DNA of 64,000 nucleotides, from positions 3,472,001-3,536,000 of the forward strand of contig NZ_CP109467.1 of NCBI RefSeq assembly GCF_036227325.1, in the 5' to 3' direction. Below the pieces are notes generated by a model. The model saw only the letters and a program-made list of their open reading frames with translations, was not told where the DNA came from and ran no database searches. Position 1 is the first letter of the stretch. The number at the start of each line of letters is the position of its first letter. Shown here in pieces: positions 1-9,637 of the stretch. Position numbers and translations under genes: made by a program. This DNA comes from Streptomyces sp. NBC_01465 (lineage in GTDB: Bacteria; Actinomycetota; Actinomycetes; Streptomycetales; Streptomycetaceae).

Positions 1-1114
1 CGACCGGGTCGTTCGCCGGGTCCTCGTGCACGACGATGTGCTCGTACGTCGTCGCGCGCTGCGCCGGCACCCGGCCCGCCTTGCGGATCAGATCGATGAT
101 CTCCATCCGGTTCGAGCGGTGCTTGGCGCCCGCCGAGGAGACCACGTTCTCCTCCAGCATGATCGAGCCCAGGTCGTCCGCGCCGTAGTGCAGCGACAGC
201 TGGCCCGCCTCCTTGCCCGTGGTGAGCCACGAGCCCTGGATGTGCGCGACGTTGTCGAGGAAGATCCGGGCGATCGCGATCATGCGCAGGTACTCGAAGA
301 TCGTTGCCTGTGTACGGCCCTTGAGGTGGTTGTTCTCGGCCTGGTACGTGTACGGGATGAAGGCCCGGAAGCCGCCCGTCCGGTCCTGCACGTCACGGAT
401 CATCCGCAGGTGCTCGATGCGCTCGGCGTTCGTCTCGCCCGTGCCCATCAGCATCGTCGACGTCGACTCGACGCCCAGGCCGTGCGCCGTCTCCATGATC
501 TCCAGCCAGCGCTCGCCCGACTCCTTCAGCGGGGCGATCGCCTTGCGCGGCCGCTCCGGGAGCAGCTCGGCGCCGGCGCCGGCGAACGAGTCCAGGCCCG
601 CCGTGTGGATGCGCGAGATGGCCTCCTCCACCGACACCTTGGAGATCCGCGCCATGTGCTCGACCTCGGAAGCGCCCAGCGAGTGGATCACCAGCTGGGG
701 GTAGGCCTTCTTGATCGCCGCGAAGTGCTCTTCGTAGTACTCGACACCGAAGTCCGGGTGGTGCCCGCCCTGGAACATGATCTGCGTCCCGCCCAGCTCG
801 ACCGTCTCCGCGCACCGGCGCAGGATGTCGTCCAGGTCACGCGTCCAGCCCTTGGCGGTGTCCTTCGGGGCCGCGTAGAACGCGCAGAACTTGCACGCCG
901 TCACGCAGACGTTCGTGTAGTTGATGTTCCGCTCGATGATGTACGTGGCGATGTGCTCGGTCCCCGCGTACCGGCGGCGGCGCACCGCGTCGGCCGCCGC
1001 ACCCAGTGCGTGCAGCGGCGCGTCGCGGTACAGGTCGAGCGCCTCCTCGGGGGTGATGCGCCCGCCTGCGGCGGCACGGTCGAGGACGGACTGAAGGTCG
1101 GCCTTCGTGGTCAC
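1..1114 (-). CDS. mqnC: MqnC, cyclic dehypoxanthinyl futalosine synthase (3'-truncated by window edge)
   Basis: Radical SAM enzyme of the futalosine route to menaquinone; it cyclises dehypoxanthinyl futalosine. The reading frame begins with GTG at 1114 (VTTKADLQSVLD), preceded by GGAAGG about 10 nt upstream, and runs off the window at base 1, so about 371 residues are visible of a family that is normally near 400. The 4Fe-4S/SAM motif CVTACKFC (CxxxCxxC) is present near residue 70, followed by GGTQIMFQGGHHPD, typical of MqnC rather than MqnE. It lies 80 bp from the 3' end of a kinase gene on the same strand. Other pathway genes are mqnA at 6.2 kb and the mqnE/ubiX/mqnP/ubiD block at 21-28 kb. 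Confidence 0.93.
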   Translation of the reverse strand, partial: MTTKADLQSVLDRAAAGGRITPEEALDLYRDAPLHALGAAADAVRRRRYAGTEHIATYIIERNINYTNVCVTACKFCAFYAAPKDTAKGWTRDLDDILRRCAETVELGGTQIMFQGGHHPDFGVEYYEEHFAAIKKAYPQLVIHSLGASEVEHMARISKVSVEEAISRIHTAGLDSFAGAGAELLPERPRKAIAPLKESGERWLEIMETAHGLGVESTSTMLMGTGETNAERIEHLRMIRDVQDRTGGFRAFIPYTYQAENNHLKGRTQATIFEYLRMIAIARIFLDNVAHIQGSWLTTGKEAGQLSLHYGADDLGSIMLEENVVSSAGAKHRSNRMEIIDLIRKAGRVPAQRATTYEHIVVHEDPANDPV

Positions 1115-1195
1115 CGGGGTGGGTCCTTCCCAAGGGGCTGTGTAAGGAGCTGGAGTATCGGATTGCAACGTCCGATCCAGCCTACGCCAGCCCTT

Positions 1196-3424
1196 CTAGA
1201 CGGCCGGGACCGCGTACAGCTCGTCCGCATGGGCGACCATCAGCCGGTTCCCCGCGGCCGCCACGCGCCAGCTGTCCTCGAAGCTGCGGGTGTCGTTGTA
1301 CGTCCAGCGCAGCTCGCCGGTGCGGGCGTCGATGGCGTACACACCGCCGGACTCGAAGAACGACGCGGCGTAGAGGTTGCCGCCCACCTTCACGAGGCAC
1401 GAGGAGAAGGGCTCCTTGGCCAGGTCCGTGCTCATCCAGATCTTCGTGCCGTTCTTCGGGTTGATCGCCCAGACCCCGCTGTCGTAGTCGAAGGCGTACG
1501 CGACGCCGTCGAAGACGAACGGCGGCTGGAAGCCCCTGCGCCCGGCCGGCGGCAGGGTCCACAGGAGCGTCCCCTTCTTCAGGTCGTACCCGCGCATCGT
1601 CTTGCCGCTGACGATCACGACGTTGCCGTGCACCGCGACCTTGTTGGCGACCGAGCCGTCGGCGACCTTCTTGCTCCACAGCTGCGTGCCCTTGGAGCTG
1701 GAGCGCACGGTCAGGTTCTTCCGGCCGTCCGTGTAGACGAGGTGGCCGGGGACGACCGTCAGCTCGAAGCCGTAGTCCTCGGTGCCCTCGTCGCGCTGCT
1801 CCTGCCAGACGATCTTGCGGGTCTTGATGTCGAGGGCGTAGATCGCGGTGAGGTTCTTCTTGATGTCGGGGTCGTCGACCTCCGCGATGCCGTAGACGTT
1901 CTTGTCGTCGGCGCCGATCGGGGCCTTGGCGGTCAGCTTGCCGCCGAGGCGGGTGCGCCAGACCTCCTTGCCGGTCTGGGCGTCGAAGCCGACGAGCGTG
2001 CCGTCGTAGTCACCGCTCCCGACGAAGAACATCCCGCCCGAGGCGACGATCTTCCCCGCACTGGAGGTCGCCTCGATCTCCTTCGTCCGCCACTTGCGGG
2101 CGCCGGTCTTCACGTCGAAGCCCTGCATCTCCTCGCCGCTGATGACGACGGTGGGGCCGATGGCGAGCGGCGGGAGGAGGTAGTTCAGCCCGCCGTGACC
2201 TGCGGTTTTGTGCCAGAGGATCTGGGGGGCGACACCGTTGGCCGGGGTCTTGAAGACCTCGGGCTTCTCGGAGGGCTTCTTCTTGTCCGTACGGTCCGTC
2301 TTGTCCTTGGCGTCGTCGTCCGACGAACCGTCCTTGCGGTTCATCGCCCACACCGCGCCCGCCCCGACGACCGCCACACCGGCCACGCTGCCCGCCGCGA
2401 TGCCGAGGAAGCGGCGGCGGCCGGGGGCTGCGGGCGCGGGGGCCGAGTTGTCCAGGACCGTGTGGGCGGCGGGCGCAGGGCCGAAGCCCTGACCGGGGCC
2501 CGGTACGGGGATCGGGGTGTTGCCTGCCGCCGGGGTCTCCAGGTCGAGGATGCGCGAGGCGTGCGTGGCGATGGTCGAGGAGACCGAGGAGGGCAGCCAG
2601 TCGGCCAGGACCTGCCCGGTACCGCCGGGGGCAAGGGAGTTGATGATCTCCGCCGGGGACGGGCGGGCCGCCGGGTCCTTGGCCAGGCAGGCGCGGATCA
2701 GCCCGGTCAGCATCGGCGGGGCGCCGGTGAGGTCGGGTTCGGCGTGGACCACCTGGTAGAGCATGGCGGCCGGGGCCAGGTCCTCGCCGAAGACATTGCG
2801 CCCGGTGGCGGCGAACGCGAGGACCCCGCCGAGGGAGAAGATGTCGCCCGCGACCCCGACGTCCTGGCCGAGCGCCTGCTCGGGCGGCATGTAACCGGGC
2901 GAACCGACCACAACTCCCGTCTGGGTCAGCCGGTTTCCGTCCACGGCCCGCGCGATGCCGAAGTCGATGACGCGCGGCCCGTCGGCAGCGAGCAGCACAT
3001 TGGACGGCTTGAGGTCGCGGTGGATCAGCCCGGCCGCGTGGATCTCCTGGAGCGCTGCGGCGAGACCCGCGCCCAGCGCCCGGACGGTGTGCTCGGGCAG
3101 CGCGCCGTGGGCGGTCACCACGTCCGTGAGGTCGGGGCCGAGGACGTACGCGGTCGCCAGCCAGGGCAGCGTCGCCTCGGGGTCGGCGTCCACGACGGGC
3201 GCGGTGTAGCGGCCGGAGACGGCCCTGGCTATCTCGACCTCGTGCCGAAATCTCTGCCGGAAGTCCTGGTCGGCGGCGAGTTCGGGCCGTACGACCTTCA
3301 CCGCGACGGTACGGCCGCCGGGCGAGCGCGCCAGATACACCTTGCCCATGCCGCCGGCGCCCAGCACGCTCAACAGCCGGTAGGAACCGAGCGTCTGGGG
3401 ATCATCCGGCTGCAACTGGTCCAT
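1196..3424 (-). CDS. Receptor-type Ser/Thr protein kinase with PQQ/beta-propeller sensor domain
   Basis: 742-residue Hanks-type kinase. The kinase domain spans about residues 13-275: glycine loop GAGGMGKVY, catalytic Lys43 in AVKVV, HRDLKPSN with Asp137, and DFG with Asp154. A Pro/Ala linker follows, then one membrane segment near residue 350 (LGIAAGSVAGVAVVGAGAVWA), a charged Lys/Asp-rich stretch, and about 330 extracellular residues with repeated PQQ-type blades (GFDAQTGKEVW, AIDARTGELRW). The start is ATG at 3424 with GAAGGA about 9 nt upstream; the longer reading to 3481 lacks a ribosome site. This architecture implies sensing of an external or envelope signal. It is divergent from the small membrane gene at 3525. 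The ligand and phosphorylation targets are unknown. Confidence 0.9.
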   Translation of the reverse strand: MDQLQPDDPQTLGSYRLLSVLGAGGMGKVYLARSPGGRTVAVKVVRPELAADQDFRQRFRHEVEIARAVSGRYTAPVVDADPEATLPWLATAYVLGPDLTDVVTAHGALPEHTVRALGAGLAAALQEIHAAGLIHRDLKPSNVLLAADGPRVIDFGIARAVDGNRLTQTGVVVGSPGYMPPEQALGQDVGVAGDIFSLGGVLAFAATGRNVFGEDLAPAAMLYQVVHAEPDLTGAPPMLTGLIRACLAKDPAARPSPAEIINSLAPGGTGQVLADWLPSSVSSTIATHASRILDLETPAAGNTPIPVPGPGQGFGPAPAAHTVLDNSAPAPAAPGRRRFLGIAAGSVAGVAVVGAGAVWAMNRKDGSSDDDAKDKTDRTDKKKPSEKPEVFKTPANGVAPQILWHKTAGHGGLNYLLPPLAIGPTVVISGEEMQGFDVKTGARKWRTKEIEATSSAGKIVASGGMFFVGSGDYDGTLVGFDAQTGKEVWRTRLGGKLTAKAPIGADDKNVYGIAEVDDPDIKKNLTAIYALDIKTRKIVWQEQRDEGTEDYGFELTVVPGHLVYTDGRKNLTVRSSSKGTQLWSKKVADGSVANKVAVHGNVVIVSGKTMRGYDLKKGTLLWTLPPAGRRGFQPPFVFDGVAYAFDYDSGVWAINPKNGTKIWMSTDLAKEPFSSCLVKVGGNLYAASFFESGGVYAIDARTGELRWTYNDTRSFEDSWRVAAAGNRLMVAHADELYAVPAV

Positions 3425-3524
3425 GTCGGGCAGTCCTTCAGGTGTGGTCGGCGGTGGTGCGTGCGCTGTGCACAGCGACACAGTAGAGGAGCGTGGTGCG
3501 CCCCCTTCCCGTAGCGTTGCCCAA

Positions 3525-4085
3525 ATGTCAACTGAGAGTGCGTATCAGCGTGTTGATGTCCGCTGCCCCCGATGCGGCGGGGCCGAGGTCCGCAACGTCG
3601 AGGAGGCCAGGACCGGGAAGGGCGCCACCCGCAAGGACCTCTTCGGCAGGCTGGCGAAGGGCCCGGACAAGTCCGGCGACGGTTTCGTCCACGGCCTGGA
3701 GGGCCTGGTCCTGATCGGACTCGGCGGCGGCCTCGCGTACACGGGCATGCAGCAGGAGAAGCCGCTGTGGGTGCTCGGCGGCGTGGTTCTCGCGATCCTG
3801 CTCGTCATCGGTACGGTCGTCGTGGTCCGCGGCGACCGCCGCGAGAAGGCCGCCGAGGAGGCGGGCGAACCCCGCGCGAACTGGCTGTGGCAGCCCGCGC
3901 ACTACTGCTACGGCTGCGAGTCGGTGTTCTGCCCCGGCGGCGCTCCGTGGCAGGGCGTGCTGACGCCCGAGCAGTTCAAGAAGCTCGTGTGGTCCGAGGC
4001 CGGTTACGGCGACCAGCTGACCGTCGGCGACAAGGCGCGGGACGCCCAGGTCCCCCCGGGCACCCTGCCCTTCGCTCACGGATAG
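3525..4085 (+). CDS. Two-TM membrane protein with paired CxxC zinc-ribbon motifs
   Basis: 186 residues from ATG 3525. The N-terminus has CPRCG and the C-terminal half has CYGC, which together could form one zinc ribbon whose halves are separated by a membrane hairpin. Two hydrophobic segments are clear, around residues 55-72 (LEGLVLIGLGGGLAYTGM) and 78-99 (LWVLGGVVLAILLVIGTVVVV). The C-terminus is polar. The longer reading from 3423 overlaps the kinase promoter and is less likely. No function is recognised. It is divergent from the kinase at 3424, so the two may share regulatory DNA; a role in the kinase signalling path is only an inference from position. Confidence 0.7.
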   Translation: MSTESAYQRVDVRCPRCGGAEVRNVEEARTGKGATRKDLFGRLAKGPDKSGDGFVHGLEGLVLIGLGGGLAYTGMQQEKPLWVLGGVVLAILLVIGTVVVVRGDRREKAAEEAGEPRANWLWQPAHYCYGCESVFCPGGAPWQGVLTPEQFKKLVWSEAGYGDQLTVGDKARDAQVPPGTLPFAHG

Positions 4086-4124
4086 GGTCGCGGCGTCAAC
4101 TCGCCTTCACCACAGGGGGATTCG

Positions 4125-4508
4125 GTGCACCCAGCCGCCGTCGAGCAGGACTTTCTCGCCAGGTCGGACCGGCTCAGGGGCTGGGGTGTCGGGCTGCTCT
4201 GCCTCGCCGCCGTGATCTGGGCCTATGCCGCCTGGGAGATGTTCACGCCGTTCACCTCCACCGTCTGGGAGGTGGACTGTTCCGCGCCCGCGTTCTCCGA
4301 GCGCAGGGACCTCTACATCGACGACCGCACCACCGACGCCCACGACCGCGCCCTGCGCTGCGACGCCGACCGCGACTGGACCGGGCCCGTCACCGCTCTG
4401 GTCCTGTCCGTGCCGATATCCGCGGCGGGCGCGGCCCTCCTCGCCACCGGTACGGCGATGTCCGCGCTCCGCCGCCACGACGATGCGCTCCGGCGCGCGG
4501 AGGGCTGA
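4125..4508 (+). CDS. Small two-TM membrane protein, unknown function
   Basis: 127 residues from GTG 4125, with AGGGGG about 6 nt upstream. One membrane segment lies near residues 20-40 (WGVGLLCLAAVIWAYAAWEMF), then an exported loop of about 50 residues with two cysteines (DCSAP, LRCDAD) that could form a disulfide, then a second membrane segment near 92-112 (VTALVLSVPISAAGAALLATG). It starts 39 nt after the zinc-ribbon gene on the same strand, so the two are probably co-transcribed. It ends 6 nt from the stop of the convergent kinase gene. No family is recognised. Confidence 0.6.
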   Translation: MHPAAVEQDFLARSDRLRGWGVGLLCLAAVIWAYAAWEMFTPFTSTVWEVDCSAPAFSERRDLYIDDRTTDAHDRALRCDADRDWTGPVTALVLSVPISAAGAALLATGTAMSALRRHDDALRRAEG

Positions 4509-4514
4509 CGGCGG

Positions 4515-6170
4515 TCAGCCGTCCTGGCGGGTCAGCGTTCCGTACGGGTTGCCGCCCTCGGGGTTGGACGAGGTGTACGTGAGCTTGTCCCCGGTGAGCT
4601 TCAGGCGCACCACGTGCGTGCCGCTGGTGCACTTGTCCGCGTCGCCGGGCTTGTTGCGGGCGGTGCCGTCCGCGATCAGCTCGCCGGCCGTCGTCTTCTT
4701 CAGTACGAGTACGTCCACGCAGACCGAGGTGCCCAGGGCGTCCACCTGGCTGGCCGTGCCGATCTCCTCGCCCGTCCTGCCCTGCTTGAGCGCCACCGTG
4801 AGCGTGCCGGCCGGGAGCGGCTTGTCGAGGACGGTGACCGTGACCGGTCCCTGCCAGTTGCCGGCGTACGCGGCCGGGACCGACCCCGGACCGGGGGCGG
4901 GCGTGGAAGTCGCACTGGGCGTGGGCGTCGATGCCGAGGTCGAGCCCGGTGTCGTGGCCGTCGGCGTCGGCCTGCTGCCCGTCGCGTCGTTCTGCGAAGT
5001 CCCCTGGTCCCGCAGCCCGTTGTAGAGCAGCGTCCCGCCGACCGACGCCACCGCCAGCGCCCCCGCGACCGCCAGCACCACCGTGCAGCTGACCTTGCGG
5101 CCGCGTCGGCCCTCCGGCTGCGTGTCGGCGCTCACCGAGAGGGAGAGACGGCCGGGCGGTTCGGTGGGGGCCACCGCGTGCGCGGCCGCGAAGGAGGGGT
5201 CCGGCGGGCCGAAGGAGCCCGCAACCGCCGGGCTGGTAAAGGGGATCGGCCCCGAGTCCTGCACCGACTCCACGCCGGGCTCCAGGTCGAGCAGCCGTAC
5301 CGCCGTACGGCTCACCTCCTCGACCAGGGGCCCCGGCAGCCACCCGACCGCGACCAGGGCGGCCGCCCCGTCGGGCGCCAACTGCTCGGCGACCGCCCGC
5401 GGCGAGGGCCGGCCGGCCGGGTCCTTGGAAAGGCAGGCGGCGACCAGCTCCCTCAACCCGTCCGGAACCGCGTCCAGTTCGGGCTGCTCGTGCACCACCT
5501 TGTAGAGGAGCGAGGCCGAGGAGTCGCCCGGGAACGGGGGTGCGCCGGTCGCCGCGTACGCCAGGACCGCACCCAGCGAGAAGACGTCCGCCGCCCCTGT
5601 GACGCCCTTGCCGAGGATCTGCTCCGGCGACATGTAGCCGGGCGAACCGATCGAGACGCCCGTCGAGGTGAGCGAGGCCGTGCCGTCCGTGGCGCGGGCT
5701 ATCCCGAAGTCGATCAGCCGCGGCCCGTCGACGGTCAGCAGGACGTTGGAGGGCTTCACATCGCGGTGTACGAGGCCGAGATGGTGGACGGCGGCAAGCG
5801 CCTCCGCCAGGCCCGCGCCCAGCGTCCGTACGGAATGCTCGGGCAGCGGGCCGTGCGCCGCGACCGCCTGGGAGAGCGCCGGGCCCGCCACATATCCCGT
5901 GGCCACCCACGGAACAGGAGCATCCGGGTCCGCATCGAGGACGGGGGCCGTCCACGCTCCCCCCACCCGGCGGGCCGCCTCCACCTCGCGGCGGAACCTG
6001 GCCCGGAACTCCTCGTCCAGCGCGTAGTGCGGATGCACCACCTTCACCGCGACCGTACGACCGCCCGCGCTGCGCCCCAGATAGACGCGGCCCATCCCGC
6101 CCGCGCCGAGCCGGCCGAGCAGCCGGTAGGCGCCGATGGTCCCTGGTTCGCCCGCTTCGAGCGGCTGCAT
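4515..6170 (-). CDS. Receptor-type Ser/Thr protein kinase with extracellular sensor domain
   Basis: 551 residues. The kinase domain covers about residues 14-275, with GAGGMGRVY, Lys43 in AVKVV, HRDVKPSN with Asp137 and DFG with Asp154, in the same spacing as the kinase at 1196-3424, so the two are paralogues. A membrane segment follows near residue 370 (VSCTVVLAVAGALAVASVGG), then a Thr/Ser/Pro-rich stalk, then a compact C-terminal exported domain of about 125 residues containing AYAGNWQGPV and two cysteines. The tail differs completely from the PQQ blades of the other kinase, so the sensed signal should differ. It lies 56 nt downstream of mqnA on the same strand and may be co-transcribed with it. 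Confidence 0.9.
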   Translation of the reverse strand: MQPLEAGEPGTIGAYRLLGRLGAGGMGRVYLGRSAGGRTVAVKVVHPHYALDEEFRARFRREVEAARRVGGAWTAPVLDADPDAPVPWVATGYVAGPALSQAVAAHGPLPEHSVRTLGAGLAEALAAVHHLGLVHRDVKPSNVLLTVDGPRLIDFGIARATDGTASLTSTGVSIGSPGYMSPEQILGKGVTGAADVFSLGAVLAYAATGAPPFPGDSSASLLYKVVHEQPELDAVPDGLRELVAACLSKDPAGRPSPRAVAEQLAPDGAAALVAVGWLPGPLVEEVSRTAVRLLDLEPGVESVQDSGPIPFTSPAVAGSFGPPDPSFAAAHAVAPTEPPGRLSLSVSADTQPEGRRGRKVSCTVVLAVAGALAVASVGGTLLYNGLRDQGTSQNDATGSRPTPTATTPGSTSASTPTPSATSTPAPGPGSVPAAYAGNWQGPVTVTVLDKPLPAGTLTVALKQGRTGEEIGTASQVDALGTSVCVDVLVLKKTTAGELIADGTARNKPGDADKCTSGTHVVRLKLTGDKLTYTSSNPEGGNPYGTLTRQDG

Positions 6171-6226
6171 GCTGTGCCTCGTCCCCCTCGGCAGTCACAC
6201 TCCTGCTCCAGGAGCGTAGACCGCGT

Positions 6227-7084
<858 letters not shown>

Positions 7085-7265
7085 CTAGACCTGCCGTGCG
7101 GGGAGGGGTCTGGCGGGCCTCTCGGAGGGGGCGGCGGGGGTCAGGGGAAGGGTCCGCCAAGGGCTCGTCAAACTTCACGGAGAGGTGATCTTGCCCTCTT
7201 CCGCCGCCCCGATTCTGCGTGCTACTCTCGCCGCAAGTTGCAGTTTGGTTTCCCTTGCAGTACAG

Positions 7266-7298
7266 AGCCTGCGGAGCATGTAACCCGCAGGCTTTTGT
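7266..7298 (+). promoter_or_regulatory. Hairpin with U-run in the cold-shock gene leader
   Basis: A perfect 9-bp stem, AGCCTGCGG (7266-7274) with CCGCAGGCT (7285-7293), carries a 10-nt loop and is followed directly by TTTTGT. It sits about 65 nt upstream of the cold-shock start codon and downstream of the likely promoter. It looks like an intrinsic terminator or temperature-sensitive attenuator inside the 5' leader. The structure is read directly; its function is inferred. Confidence 0.55.
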
Positions 7299-7358
7299 AG
7301 TTTTCAGACTTCTTAGCAGGTTCTGGAGCAGGGCAACCCAGTGGCCCAAGGAGGGCTT

Positions 7359-7562
7359 ATGGCTACCGGAACCGTGAAGTGGTTCAACGCTGAAAAGGGC
7401 TTCGGCTTCATCGCCCAGGACGGCGGCGGCCCGGATGTCTTCGTCCACTACTCCGCGATCAACGCGTCTGGTTTCCGCTCGCTCGAGGAGAACCAGGTCG
7501 TGAACTTCGACGTCACGCAGGGCCCGAAGGGTCCGCAGGCGGAGAACGTCACCCCGGCCTAG
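7359..7562 (+). CDS. Cold-shock domain protein (CspA family)
   Basis: 67 residues, the standard size for a single OB-fold nucleic-acid chaperone. RNP1 (KGFGFIAQ) and RNP2 (DVFVHYSAI) are both intact, preceded by [11 protein letters not shown]. The start is ATG 7359 with a strong AAGGAGG (7348-7354); the GTG at 7341 in the same frame is too far upstream of that ribosome site to be used. The gene has a long upstream region of about 280 nt containing a terminator-like hairpin, which suggests post-transcriptional control, as is usual for cold-shock genes. It is monocistronic, closed by a hairpin at 7605-7649. Confidence 0.95.
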   Translation: MATGTVKWFNAEKGFGFIAQDGGGPDVFVHYSAINASGFRSLEENQVVNFDVTQGPKGPQAENVTPA

Positions 7563-7604
7563 TTGCCCGGGCCGATCGGATCGCGGTCGGGATAGCACCA
7601 CCCA

Positions 7605-7649
7605 AGGAGCCCTGCTCCGTACGGAACTCCGTACGGCTGCGGGGCTCCT
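7605..7649 (+). terminator. Hairpin terminator after cold-shock gene
   Basis: AGGAGCCC (7605-7612) pairs with GGGCTCCT (7642-7649), enclosing the nested palindrome TCCGTACGGA. It begins about 40 nt after the stop codon, the usual place for a Streptomyces intrinsic terminator; a U-run is weak. Confidence 0.6.
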
Positions 7650-7688
7650 GCCTTTGCGGGGCCGGCCCGTGTCGGGGCGGACCTCCTC

Positions 7689-7811
7689 CGGGGCTCCGCC
7701 CCGGACCCCGCTCCTCAATCGCCGGAGGGGCTTGATTTTTCCCGATGCAGGCTCGCAGGTGCGGGCAAAATCAGCCCGTCCGGCGATTGAGGACAAGCGG
7801 CCGAAGGTCGC
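7689..7811. repeat. Dispersed Streptomyces hairpin repeat, copy A
   Basis: Between two convergent genes. It holds GGGGCTCCGCCCC followed by a large inverted repeat: CCTCAATCGCCGGAGGGGCT near 7713-7732 faces its near-complement at 7773-7793, flanked by T-rich and A-rich ends. Bases 7773-7811, read on the minus strand, match 38 of 39 bases of a second copy at 16027-16065. Its position suggests a bidirectional terminator; it ends exactly at the stop codon of the acyl-CoA synthetase gene. Confidence 0.8.
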
Positions 7812-9518
7812 TTACTGGGGCCCGGAGGAACCCCCGTACAGCTCCTCGATCTCCTTCGCGTAGTGGTCCAGGACCCTTGCCCGCCTCACCTTCAGCGTCG
7901 GGGTCAGGACCCCGGTCTCGATCGTGAAGTCCTCCTCCAGGAGCGCGAATGCGCGGATCTTCGACGGGCGTGAGACCGTCTCGTTCGCCGCGTCCACCGC
8001 CTCCTGGACCAGCTGTCGTACGTTCTCCCGGCCCGCCACCGCCTCCGCGTCGACCGTGATCAGTGCGACCGGGTACGGGCGGCGGTCGCCGATCATCACC
8101 GCGTGCGCGACGTACGGGGAGCGGGCGATCGCCAGTTCCACCTGGGACGGGGAGAGGTTCTTGCCCGCGGACGTGATGATCAGGTCCTTCTTGCGGCCGG
8201 TGATCGTCAGGTAGCCGTCGGCGTCCAGCTCCCCCAGGTCGCCCGTGTGCAGCCAGCCGTCCCCGTCCAGCGCGGCCGCCGTCGCCCCGGAGTCGGCGTG
8301 GTAGCCGGGGAAGATCATCGGGCCCCGGGCCAGCACCTCCCCGTCCTCCGCGATCCGGATCTCGCAGCCCGCGATCGCCCGGCCCACCGTGCCGGGGCGC
8401 GACGCCGCCCGGTGGTTGAGGGCGATCACTCCGCCGGACTCCGTCATTCCGTACCCCTCGTACACCGGGATCCCGCACGCCCGCAGAAAGTCCATCGTCG
8501 CGGGCGCGATGGGCGCCGCCCCCGTCACCGCCGAGCGGAGCCGGCCGCCGAAGGCCGCGCGGACCAGGGAGTAGAGGGACTGGTCGAACGCGGCGTGGGC
8601 GTCAGCGAGTTCGGGCGGAAGGGCACCGTCCGCAGCCAGTACCCCCACCCGCACCGCCTCGTCGAAGCGCGCTCCCCCGCCCTCCTCGGCCTCCGCGAGC
8701 GACCGCACCACCGAGTGGATCTTCTCGAAGAGGCGCGGCACGGACGGCAGATGCGTCGGCTGCACCTGCGCCAGCTCCTGCACCACGTCCTCGATGCGGC
8801 CCCCGAAGATCGCGAGCTCACCGCCGTACATCAGCGTCGTGAACTCGATGAGCTGGGCGAGGAGATGGGCCAGCGGGAGGTAGAGGTAGGTGCGGTCTCC
8901 CGGGCCCCCGTCGACCACGTCGAGGTTCGCTTCGAGGATCGCGCCGAGGTTGGCGTGGGTGAGCCGGCAGCCCTTGGGCGGGCCCGTGGTCCCCGAGGTG
9001 TACACGATCGAGCACAGGTCGGAGGGTTTGACCGCCGCTGCCCGGCCCAGGAGTTCGGGCAGCGGCGCCGCGTCGGGGAGCGCCGGGAGGTCCGCCATCA
9101 GCAGGACGTCGCGCAGGGCGGGCAGTCGGTCGCGTACGCCCTCCACCCGCGCCGCCTGCGCCGCGTCCTCGCAGACCACCGCCACCGCACCGGAGTCCCC
9201 GAGCACCCAGGCGACCTCCTCCTCGCCCGCCGTCGGATAGACGGGGACGACGACCGCGCCCGCCGCGAAGACGGCGAAGTGGAGGAGTGTCCACTCGGGG
9301 CGGGTCTCGGAGAGGATGCCGATGCGGTCGCCGGGGGCGATGCCGCGGGCGACCAGTCGGCGGCCCATCTCCCGTACCGCGTCGCGCAGTTCCGTATACG
9401 ACATCCGGAACGTCCCGCCCCTGCCGCCGCTGAGCGCGGGGACGCCGCCGTACCTCTCTCCCGTCCACTCGGTGAACACCGCAAGGGTCTCTGGCCGTCG
9501 GCTCTCGGTGGGGGTCAT
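7812..9518 (-). CDS. AMP-dependent long-chain acyl-CoA synthetase (FadD-like)
   Basis: 568 residues of the ANL adenylate-forming superfamily; it activates a carboxylic acid through an acyl-AMP to the CoA thioester. The P-loop motif YTSGTTGPPKG is near residue 173, the adenine-binding YEGYGMTES near 360, and the hinge/core motif HTGDLGELDADGYLTITGRKKD near 425. The catalytic lysine region is conserved (SKIRAF, LTPTLKVRR). The substrate is inferred as a long-chain fatty acid from family resemblance. It starts at ATG 9518, divergent from the DUF1992 gene with about 120 bp between them, and ends in repeat copy A. A paralogue lies at 11327-13210. Confidence 0.85.
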   Translation of the reverse strand: MTPTESRRPETLAVFTEWTGERYGGVPALSGGRGGTFRMSYTELRDAVREMGRRLVARGIAPGDRIGILSETRPEWTLLHFAVFAAGAVVVPVYPTAGEEEVAWVLGDSGAVAVVCEDAAQAARVEGVRDRLPALRDVLLMADLPALPDAAPLPELLGRAAAVKPSDLCSIVYTSGTTGPPKGCRLTHANLGAILEANLDVVDGGPGDRTYLYLPLAHLLAQLIEFTTLMYGGELAIFGGRIEDVVQELAQVQPTHLPSVPRLFEKIHSVVRSLAEAEEGGGARFDEAVRVGVLAADGALPPELADAHAAFDQSLYSLVRAAFGGRLRSAVTGAAPIAPATMDFLRACGIPVYEGYGMTESGGVIALNHRAASRPGTVGRAIAGCEIRIAEDGEVLARGPMIFPGYHADSGATAAALDGDGWLHTGDLGELDADGYLTITGRKKDLIITSAGKNLSPSQVELAIARSPYVAHAVMIGDRRPYPVALITVDAEAVAGRENVRQLVQEAVDAANETVSRPSKIRAFALLEEDFTIETGVLTPTLKVRRARVLDHYAKEIEELYGGSSGPQ

Positions 9519-9637
9519 GTACCCGAAGGTAGGGACGGCGGGCTGCCCACGGAAGGCCGATGCGCACGGAGGTACGGTGAAGGGGCGGCCGTGGCGGGAC
9601 CCGGCCCGCCCCGTTCCTCTCGACGGAAGGCCTTCAG

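Noticed and set aside
26..3514. 1162-codon plus-strand open frame across mqnC and the kinase
   Set aside because: Antisense to two genes with clear families; a G+C-rich artefact with no recognisable protein.
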